DNA of 64,000 nt from Xylophilus sp. GOD-11R (GTDB lineage: Bacteria > Pseudomonadota > Gammaproteobacteria > Burkholderiales > Burkholderiaceae_C). Location: the NCBI RefSeq assembly GCF_033546935.1, contig NZ_CP137854.1, positions 2,356,001 through 2,420,000 of the forward strand, read 5' to 3'. Below the pieces are notes generated by a model. That model had not been told where the DNA came from. It searched no databases and was given only the letters and a program-made list of their open reading frames with translations. The position numbers and the translations under genes are program-made. How positions within the stretch are numbered: position 1 is the first letter of the stretch; every line of letters begins with the position of its first letter. This document shows, one piece after another, positions 50,690 through 59,400 of the stretch.

Positions 50690-51904
50690 CTAGGAGCCCG
50701 TCTTCGGGGTGGCGGCACCGGCGGCCGGGGAGTTGGGGTCGCTCGCCTTGGCCGGTTCGGGCAGCTTGGCCTCGACCGCCTTGACCTTGGTGCCCGGGCG
50801 GGCCTTCTCGGTGCCTTGCACGATGACGCGATCGCCGACCTTGAGGCCTCCGGTCACGATCCAGTCGGCGCCGCGGGTGCCGGTGGTGGTGATCACCCTC
50901 TGCTCGACCTTGTCCTCGGCGCCGATCACCAGCGCCACCGGACGTCCGCTCTGGTCGTGCGTCACGCCGACCTGCGGGATCAGCATGGCCTGGTTGTTCA
51001 CGCCTTGCTCCAGGCGGGCACGCACGAACATGCCGGGCAGCAGCACGTTGTTCCTGTTGGGGAACACCGCCCGCACGGTGACCGAGCCGGTGCCCTGGTC
51101 CACGCTCACGTCGGAGAACTGCAGCTTGCCGGTGTCGGCGTATTCGCGGCCGTTTTCCAGCGTCAGCTGAACCTTGGCGGCGTTGGCGCCGGTGGTCTGC
51201 AGCCGGCCTTCCTGCATGTCGGTGCGCAGCTGCAGGCCGTCGACGCTGGACTGCGTCAGGTCCACGTACATCGGGTCGAGCTGCTGCACCGTGGCCAACA
51301 GCGTGGCGCCGCTGGCCTGCACGTAGGCGCCGGGCGTGACTTCCGACAGGCCGATGCGGCCGCTGATCGGCGACTTCACATCGGTGTAGCCGAGGTTGAT
51401 TTCGGCGGTGCGCACGGCGGCCTGGCCCGACGCCACGTCGGCGGCGGCCTGGCCCTGGGTGGCCAGGGCGTTGTCGTAGTTCTGCTTGCTGACCGCGTTG
51501 CCGGCCACCAGCACCTTGTAACGGTCGACCTGGGCGTTCTGCGCCACCAGGTTGGCCTGGGCGCGTGCCAGCGTCGCCTTGGCGGCGTTGAGCGTGGCGA
51601 TGTAGGGCTGCGGATCGATCTTGTAGAGGCGCTGGCCGGCCTTGACGTTGGAGCCCTCGGTGAAGTCGCGGCTGAGCACGATGCCGTCGACCCGGGCACG
51701 GACCTGCGCGACCTGGTAGGCGCTGGTGCGGCCGGGCAGATTGCTGAACACCGGCACCGAGCTGGTGGCCACGGTGATCACGCCGACCTCCGTGGGCTGC
51801 GGCGGCGGCGCGGCGGCTTGCTTCTCGCATCCGGCCAGGGCCATCAGCAGCATGGCGGCGACGGCGGTGCCGGAATGACGGGTTGGAAACCTTGCAAGGA
51901 GCAT
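50690..51904 (-). CDS. RND efflux periplasmic adaptor (AcrA/MexA type lipoprotein)
   Basis: A 404-residue membrane-fusion protein. Lipobox LAGC with Cys26. VRARVDGIVLSRDFTEGSNV is the first lipoyl half and DVKSPISGRIGLSEVTPGA the second, with a helical hairpin between (about 90-165). The beta-barrel and membrane-proximal domains follow. The ATG at 51904 has GAGG upstream and is preferred over TTG at 51916. The gene is divergent from the TetR repressor, with a palindromic operator between them. Confidence 0.94.
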   Translation of the reverse strand: MLLARFPTRHSGTAVAAMLLMALAGCEKQAAAPPPQPTEVGVITVATSSVPVFSNLPGRTSAYQVAQVRARVDGIVLSRDFTEGSNVKAGQRLYKIDPQPYIATLNAAKATLARAQANLVAQNAQVDRYKVLVAGNAVSKQNYDNALATQGQAAADVASGQAAVRTAEINLGYTDVKSPISGRIGLSEVTPGAYVQASGATLLATVQQLDPMYVDLTQSSVDGLQLRTDMQEGRLQTTGANAAKVQLTLENGREYADTGKLQFSDVSVDQGTGSVTVRAVFPNRNNVLLPGMFVRARLEQGVNNQAMLIPQVGVTHDQSGRPVALVIGAEDKVEQRVITTTGTRGADWIVTGGLKVGDRVIVQGTEKARPGTKVKAVEAKLPEPAKASDPNSPAAGAATPKTGS

Positions 51905-51961
51905 TGACGACCTCAATTGGTGAAGAACCGGGTGACGCTCACGCGAGCGGACCCCACTAAA

Positions 51962-51981
51962 GATACAAACATGAATGTATC
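51962..51981. promoter_or_regulatory. AcrR/TtgR-like operator
   Basis: GATACA (51962-51967) and TGTATC (51976-51981) flank a central CATG, giving a 20-bp two-fold symmetric site. It resembles the AcrR operator of enterobacteria (ACATNNNTGAATGTATGT type) and lies between the pump operon and tetR. Confidence 0.75.
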
Positions 51982-52028
51982 TATTATCGGATAATTCTGC
52001 TCACATTCGGAACAGAAGGAGACAGGGC

Positions 52029-52694
52029 ATGCGACGTACCCGTGAAGAGGCGCTCGAAACCCGGGACCGCGTGCTCGATAGCGCCGAGCTGGTGTTTCTG
52101 GAAAAAGGCTTCGCCGCGGCGACCCTGGAAGACATCGCCACCGCGGCCGGCGTGACACGCGGCGCCATCTACGGGCATTTCGACAACAAGGCGGCGGTGT
52201 TCCAGGCGACGGTGGCACGGGTGAAGTCGCCCATGGACACGCTCATCGAAAGCGCAGCCGACGCCAAGGCCGAAGACCCGCTGCTCACGCTGCAGGGCGC
52301 GCTCGCCACTTGCCTGCGCGACGTCGCGACCGATCCGCGCACGCAGCGGGTGATCAAGATTCTGGTGACGCACCGCGATCCTGGACAGGCCGGCTGGCTG
52401 CAGGAGCGCAACCGGGTGGTCGGCGACAGCGCCCGTGCGCGGCTGGCACGCGGCCTGCGGGCGGCGGTGCTCAAGGGCCAGCTGCCAGAGCGGCTCGACA
52501 TCGAACGCGGTGCCGCGCTGCTGCACGCCACCATCGGCGGCATCTTGCGGGAATGGCTGTTCGACCCGAGCGCCCTGGCCTTGCCCAAGGATGCCGACCG
52601 CATCGCGCAGGCGGTGCTCGACACCTTGCGCTTCAGTCCCGCCATGCTCAAGGCGAACCGCGCCGCCAAGCCGAACGCCATGGCCGCCTGTTGA
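52029..52694 (+). CDS. TetR family repressor of the efflux operon (AcrR/TtgR type)
   Basis: A 221-residue TetR protein. The helix-turn-helix is at about 31-52 (TLEDIATAAGVTRGAIYGHF), preceded by the family motif ALETRDRVLDSAELVFLEKG. The C-terminal AcrR-like ligand domain includes HRDPGQAGWLQERN. It is divergent from the adaptor gene and almost certainly represses the pump until a substrate drug binds. AGGAG is placed about 9 bases upstream of the ATG. Confidence 0.93.
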   Translation: MRRTREEALETRDRVLDSAELVFLEKGFAAATLEDIATAAGVTRGAIYGHFDNKAAVFQATVARVKSPMDTLIESAADAKAEDPLLTLQGALATCLRDVATDPRTQRVIKILVTHRDPGQAGWLQERNRVVGDSARARLARGLRAAVLKGQLPERLDIERGAALLHATIGGILREWLFDPSALALPKDADRIAQAVLDTLRFSPAMLKANRAAKPNAMAAC

Positions 52695-52994
52695 AGGCCG
52701 GGCTCGGTCGGGAGCCGTCATGGCGGCTCCGGCGGTGAATTTTCGACGCATGGGTTACGGCTGGAGCGATGGGTCGGAGTGATCGCATGGATCATGCCGC
52801 GCGCCTGTGACAGGTGTCCGGGCGGACAGACAACCCGCCACTTTAGGGTAAACACCGAGATGCCGGAAGAAGCAATCGTTACTAAGTGATATGAGTTGGC
52901 TTCATGAAGGCGGCCCTTTGCCGGATCGCCGGAGCCGGCCAGGCCCCAACGAAAAAGCCCGCTTGCGCGGGCTTTGCCGTGGGGGATGCAGTGC
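52695..52994. other. Non-coding region after tetR
   Basis: About 300 bp in which I see no convincing gene. It contains a GCCCGC-TTGC-GCGGGC hairpin near its right end. Short open frames here are shadow-like. Confidence 0.5.
52951..52975 (-). terminator. Intrinsic terminator, minus strand
   Basis: AAAGCCCGC (52954-52962) pairs with GCGGGCTTT (52967-52975) with a TTGC loop. The T-run is better on the minus strand, so it would end the small ORF at 52995-53198. Confidence 0.7.
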
Positions 52995-53198
52995 TCAGAC
53001 CACCAGCTTCCCGTAGTCGGCGCAGCCCGGCTGGAGTACCTCGGCACCTTGTGCGGCGCCCGCAGCGTGAGCCACGCCTATCTGCGCCAGGTGGCGCAGG
53101 TAGCGCGTGACCAACGAAGCCGCCTGCGCGGCGTCGGAGCGGACGCCAGGCCAGGCCCGCCTGAGCGGGCCTTTCGGCGAGGTCATCGCCAATGACAT
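52995..53198 (-). CDS. Putative small protein, 67 residues, unknown
   Basis: A 67-residue frame starting MSLAMTSPKGPLRRAWPG, followed by an Ala-rich helical segment (AAQAASLVTRYLRHLAQIG) and the end CADYGKLVV. I do not recognise a family. Support for a real gene: GGAGGG lies four bases upstream of the ATG, and a minus-strand terminator begins 20 bp after the stop. Against it: short length, unknown family, and an internal GGCCCGC/GCGGGCC hairpin (53153-53172). The ribosome site lies in the stem of a perfect 13-bp inverted repeat. Confidence 0.42.
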   Translation of the reverse strand: MSLAMTSPKGPLRRAWPGVRSDAAQAASLVTRYLRHLAQIGVAHAAGAAQGAEVLQPGCADYGKLVV

Positions 53199-53234
53199 CG
53201 TGCCCTCCGATACGACGCCGAATCGGAGGGCACG
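53199..53234 (-). promoter_or_regulatory. Perfect 13-bp hairpin enclosing the ribosome-binding site of the small ORF
   Basis: CGTGCCCTCCGAT (53199-53211) and ATCGGAGGGCACG (53222-53234) are perfectly complementary with a 10-nt loop. On the minus strand the stem ends directly at the ATG (53198), and its 3' arm contains GGAGGG. Confidence 0.6.
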
Positions 53235-53414
53235 CGCATGCCGCAAACTTTGCTGCCTGACGGAGGAGGGCGGGGGCAATAACACGTTCGATGGTGCCTG
53301 CATACGGCCATATTCCGTCCGATCGGCCCCACTCACGAGCATGGTGAGCAAGACTCAATCCGAAGGTATCCCTGGCTGACTAAGGTGCGCGGCTTTCTCG
53401 CCAGCTGCACCGCC

Positions 53415-56400
53415 ATGAACCGCCAGTCGCATCGCCTCGTCTTCAACCGCGCCCGGGGCGCCCTCATGGCCGTGCAGGAGAGTGCGGCGGGCAGCGGCAA
53501 GGCGGCCTCGGGCGACCGTCGCGCCGGGTCTGTGGTGATCGGGCTGGTGCTCTGCGCCGCCGCCGTCCAGGCCCAGATCGCCGCCGACCCCACCGCCCCC
53601 GGCACCCAGCGCCCCACGGTGCTGCAGGCGCCCAACGGGGTCCCGCTGGTCGACATCCAGACGCCCTCGGCGGCCGGCGTCAGCCGCAACACCTACCGCC
53701 AGTTCGACGTTGCGCGGCCGGGCGCCATCCTCAACAACAGCCGGGGCAACACCCAGACCCAGCTCGGCGGCTGGGTCCAGGGCAATCCGTGGATGGCCGC
53801 GGGCAGCGCGCGGGTCATCCTCAACGAAGTCAATTCCAGCGACCCGAGCCGGCTGCGCGGTCACATCGAGGTCGCCGGCCCCCGGGCCGAAGTCGTCATC
53901 GCCAACCCCGCCGGCATCGCGGTGGACGGCGCCGGCTTCATCAACGCCAGCCGCGTCACGCTCACCACCGGCGTGCCGGTCTTCGAGGGCGGCAACCTCG
54001 AATCGTTCCGGGTACGCCAGGGCAGCGTCACCATCGAGGGCGCCGGGCTCGACCTGGGCGCGGCCGACCACGGCGCCATCCTGGCCCGCGCCATCGCCCT
54101 GAACGCCGGCCTGTGGGCGCAGCACCTCACCGTCGCCGCCGGCGCCCACGACGCCTCGGCCGATGCCAGCACCGTCACGGCAGCGACCGGCACGCCGGCC
54201 GACCGCCCGCGCTTCGCCCTGGACGTCGCCGCCATCGGCGGCATGTACGCCCACAAGATCTGGTTGATCGGCACCGAGGCCGGTCTGGGCGTGCGCAACG
54301 ACGGCACCTTGTCGGCAGCCGGCGAGTTCGTGATGACCGCCGACGGTCGGCTGGAGAACCGAGGAACGATCCAGGCCCGGGGCGACTTGGCGATCCGCAC
54401 CGCGCAGGACGTGCAGAACACCGGCGCGCAGGCGCTCATCCGCAGCGAGGCCAACGCCGCCGTCACCTCGGCCGGCGGCATCACCAACACCGAAGGCACC
54501 ACCATCGGCGCGGCCGGCACGCTGGGCCTCGACGCCGCACGGGGCCTCAACAACCGGGCATCCACCATCGTCGCTGCGGGCGATTTGCGCATCGCCTCCA
54601 CCAGCATCGACAACCAGGGCGGGCACATCGCGTCGAGCCAGGGCGTCTTGAGCCTCGACACGCTGGGCGGCGCACTCGACAACCGCGCGGGCGCGATCAC
54701 CGGTCGGCAGGACGTTGGGCTCACCACCGGCACCCTCGACAACCGGGGCGGCACCTTCGCCAGCGAGGGCACGGCGAGCGTCTCCAGCGGCATCCTGGAC
54801 AACCACCAGGGCCTGATCCAGGCAGGCGGCGCCCTGGCGCTCGACACCCACGGCCAGGCCATCGACAACACCGACGCGGCCGGCCACGCCAGCCACGCTG
54901 GCGGCATCGTGGCCGGCGGCGCCCTCGCCATCGCGTCCGGCGCTCTCGACAACACGGCCGGCTACGTCGGCTCCGGCGGTCCGCTGTCGGCCACGGTCAC
55001 CGGTGACATCACCAACATCGGCTCGGGCGTCATCCAGAGCGAGTCGAACCTGTCACTCGCCGCTGCAGCAATCCATAACGGGACCGGCGCGATCAAGGCC
55101 CTGGGTGATGTGGCGATGACCACCACGGCGCTCGACAACACCGCCGGCCGGGTCGCAGCCAACGGCGACCTGACCATCGCCGGTGGCCAGCGCATCGACA
55201 ACACCGACGGCCGCCTCGTCGCCGGCCGCGATCTGAGCCTGGGCGCGACCAACCCAGGCTCCCTGGCGCCGGTCATCACCAGCGCCACCGGCACCCTGCA
55301 ATCGGGCCGCCACACCCGCATCCAGGCGTCCGACCTGCAGGCCGGCAGCGTCCTCGCAGGCGGCGACCTCGACCTCGATCTGGCCGCCGACTTCACCAAC
55401 ACCGGCACCCTCGCTGCCGGCGGCAACGCCCGCATCACCGCCGCAGGCCGCTTCACCAACCAGGCCGAGGTCAGCGCCACCGACAGCCTGCGGATCGTCG
55501 CCCAGACCATCGACAACACCGCTGCCGGCGACATCACCGCGAGCAACACGCACCTGCAGGCCAGCGATCAGATCATCAACCGCGGCCTGATCGACGGCAC
55601 CGCCACCCGCCTGGACGCTGCCACCGTCTCCAACCTCGGCACCGGCCGGATCTACGGCGACCACGTCGCCCTTGGCGCTGACACCCTCACCAACGACGCC
55701 GAGACCATCGCCGGCAAGACCGACACCCCGGTCATCGCCGCCCGCCAGCGCCTGGACATTGGCGCCGGCCATATCGTCAACCGCCAGGGCGCGCTGATCC
55801 TCAGCGCCGGCAGCGCGGACGACGCCCTGGCCATCGGCGGCGCGCTCGATGCCAGCGGCCACGCCACCGGCAGCGCAGCCAGCCTGGACAACACCGCCGC
55901 CACCATCGAGTCCCTCGGCGGCGCCTTCATCGCGGCGTCCGCAGTCCGCAACACCAACCCCGGCCTTACCACCCGCACCGAGCACCGCACCGAACAACTC
56001 ACCGAAGCCAGCGAAGTCGAATACATCGTCCTCGGCGGCGTGCGCTACCTGGAGAGCGAGCTCGGCCGCTGCAACCGGTGCGCGGCCGACCGCTTCGACA
56101 ACGGCGCTACCAGCCTGGAGCGTCTCGAATACGTCGCCCCCAGCGCCCGCTACCCCTTCGAGAAGTACTCGCGCGTGCCCTACACGCTCGAAGAGAGCCG
56201 CATCGTCACCGCCGACACCGAGGCCGGCCCCCAGCAGACCACCTTCTTCGAGCGCTACTTCTACCCCGAGGACAGCTCCGTCTGGGCGCTCTTCGAGGTC
56301 CCCGTCGGCCAGCACGACGAGCTGCGCCAGCGGCTCACCGCCTACAACCAGGACCTCATCTCGCGCGCCTACCGCGACTACGATCGCATCCGCGTCAAGC

Positions 56401-59400
56401 GCACCGAGACCGAGCAGACCGTCGTCGACAACCCTGGCACCCCGGGCCGCATCCTCGCGGGCGGTGACCTCCGCATCGACGCGGGCCATGTCTTCAACAC
56501 CGACAGCCAGATCCTCGCCGGCGGCCAGTTGGCCCTCGACGGCAGGACCCTCGTCAACCAGGAGACCCCGGGCGAGCGCGTCGTCACCGGCTACGGCGAC
56601 TTCCGCCGCGACCACGTCGAATACGACCCCTACCGGGTGCGCGAGGGCCGCTACGGCGCGGGCGACTACGTGGGTGTCGTCGAGAACGTCACCACCACGC
56701 TCGGCAGCGCGCAGGCGCTGGGCGACACCCGCCCTGTTGGCAGCGGCGTACAGCCCGGCGCGCGCCACACGGTCTTGTCCACCGGCGAGCCCGGCCAGCA
56801 GGTCCTGTCGATCGACACCAGCTCCACCGGCTGGACCGTCCCCACCAGCGGCCTGTTCCGCCCCAGCCCATCGCCTGCCACCGGCTACCTGATCGAGACC
56901 GACCCGCGCTTTACCGACCAGCGCCGCTGGCTCTCCAGCGACTACCTGCTCGAAGCCCTGGGCCTGCGCCCGGCCAGCATCGACAAGCGCCTGGGCGACG
57001 GCTTCTACGAGCAGCGCCTGGTGCGCGAGCAAGTCGCCCAGCTCACCGGCCGCCCGCGCCTGGCCGGCTACGCCAGCGACCAGGCGCAATACCAGGGCCT
57101 GCTGGACGCGGCCGCCACCTTCGCCACGCAATGGCAGCTGGTGCCGGGCGTGGCCCTGTCGGCGCAGCAGATGGCCCAGCTCACCAGCGATATCGTCTGG
57201 CTCGTCGAGCGCGAGGTGAGCCTGCCCGACGGCAGCACCACCACCGCCCTGGTGCCGCAGGTCTACGTGCGCACCCGCGCGGGCGACCTCGCGCCAGACG
57301 GCGCGCTGCTCGCCGGTCGGCAGGTGGATATCCGCCTGACCGAAGACGCCCGCAACACCGGCACCATCGCCGGGCGCGAGGTGGTCACGCTCACGGCCCG
57401 CAACGTCGACAACCTCGGGCGCATCGCCGGTGCCGACGCCACGGTGCGAGCCGAAGAAGACCTGCGCGTCACGGGCGGGCGCATCGAGGCCGAGACAAAT
57501 CTCTCTGCCAGCGCCGGCCGCGACCTGACAGTCGAGTCGACTACCCGCACCGCCTCGGCCACCTCGGGTCGATCCACGAGCAGCCTCACCCAGGTCGACC
57601 GCGTCGCCGGGCTCTACGTCACCGGCAAGGACGGCAAGGGTGGAACCCTGGTCGCCAGCGCCGGCCGCGATGTGACTCTCGTCGCCGGCGTCCTCGACAG
57701 CCAGGGCGAGGTGCGCGTGGAGGCAGGCCGCGACCTCAACCTGACGACCCTCACCACCGCCGAGCGCTCCGACCTCACCGCCGACGAGCGCAACTACCTG
57801 CGCCAGGCGGCCACCCGAGAGGTCGGCAGCCTGATCCGCTCGGGCGGCGACACCGCCCTGAGCGCGGGCCAGGACCTCATCACCCGCGCTGCCACCGTCG
57901 ACGCCCGGGGCGACCTCGCCGTCACCGCCACGCGCGACGTACGGATATCGGAAGGCCGCGCCACGACCGCCAGTGACGACGCGCGCTACGCCCGGAGCTC
58001 CGGCCTTCTGTCCTCCTACAGCCAAGCCTCCCGCGAACAACGCGAGCGCGACACGGCCATCGGCTCGGACCTCGGCGGCAAGACGGTCACCATTACGTCG
58101 GGCCGCGATACGCTGGTGAGGGGATCGACCGTCATCGGCGACGAGGGCGTGGCGATCACCGCCGGCCGGGGTCTGACCATCGAAGCGGCACGGGAACAGG
58201 AGCGCTCGGCCACCGCCGCCGAGACCAAACGATCCGGCCTCATGGGCAGCGGCGGCTTCGGCGTCACCCTGGGCAGCCAGGCCATCGGCGGCGAGCAGAC
58301 CCGCGCGGCCACGAGCGCGGCCGCCAGCACCGTCGGCGCCATCGCCGGCGATGTCACGCTGACGGCTGGCGGCACCTACACCCAGACCGGCAGCGACGTG
58401 CTCGCCCCCGAGGGCGACATCGCCGTCACCGCGCGCAACGTCAGGATCACCGAAGCCCGCGAGACCGAGCGCAGCACCACCGAGCAGCACGCCCGCCAGA
58501 GCGGCCTGACGCTGGCCGTCACCAGCCCGGTCATCGCCGCCGCGCAGAGCGCGGTCGCCAGTGCCGAGGCCACCGGCGACACCGGCAGCGCCCGCATGAA
58601 GCTGCTCGGCGCGGCCAGCACCGCCATGAGCGGGGCCACGGCGGTCGGTGGCCTGCAGGACGCTGCATCGAGTGGCGGAGGCGGCGTCAACCTCGCGCTC
58701 AGCGTCGGCGCCAGCCGCAGCAGCTCCACCACGACCACGACATCCGACAGCGCCCGCGCCAGCACCGTCCAGGCCCGCAACGTCACCATCCGCGCCACGG
58801 GCGGCGGCCAGGACAGCGACCTCCTCATCCAGGGCAGCGAGGTGACCGCCCGCCAGGACGTGACCCTGGAGGCCGACCACCGCATCGACATCGTCTCCGC
58901 CCAGGACACGAACGAGCAGCACAGCAAAAACAGCAGCAGCGCGGCCAGCGTAGGCGTGAGCTTCGGCACAGACGGCCTGATGTTCAACGCCAGCGCCTCG
59001 GGGGCCCGAGGCCGCGCCGACGGCAGCGAGACCCGCCAGGTCAACAGCCATGTGACCGGTGGCCGACAGCTCAGCATCCAGAGCGGCGGCGACACCACGC
59101 TGGCCGGCGGCGTCGTCCAGGCCGCTCAGGTGAGAGCCGACATCGGCGGCAACCTTGTCATCGAGAGCCGGCAGGACACGGCGAAGTTCGACAGCCGCCA
59201 ACAGAGCCTCGGCGGCTCGGTGAGCCTGGGCTACGGCCGCTCCGGCGGCAGCCTATCGGTCGGCCAGAGCCGGGTCGATGCCGACTACGCCAGCGTCGCC
59301 GAGCGCAGCGGCTTCCAGGCCGGAGACGGCGGCTTCCAGGTAAAGGTGCAGGGCGACACGAGCCTTACCGGCGGCGCCATCGCCAGCACCGAGGGGGCGG

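Noticed and set aside
47455..50784. A 1109-codon plus-strand open frame across the RND pump gene
   Set aside because: Antisense to an unmistakable AcrB-type pump; low-complexity composition typical of GC-rich shadows.
52904..53110. Plus-strand open frame of 68 codons downstream of tetR
   Set aside because: Arg/Pro-rich shadow-like composition, no ribosome site, and it spans the terminator hairpin.
54300..55800. Regular short repeats in cdiA as a possible CRISPR-like or satellite array
   Set aside because: They are codon-level echoes of FHA-1 beta-helix repeats and lack constant repeat and spacer lengths.
55053..59201. A 1382-codon open frame on the minus strand inside cdiA
   Set aside because: It is a high-GC, repeat-driven antisense shadow. 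cdiA on the plus strand has clear domains and an extended signal peptide.
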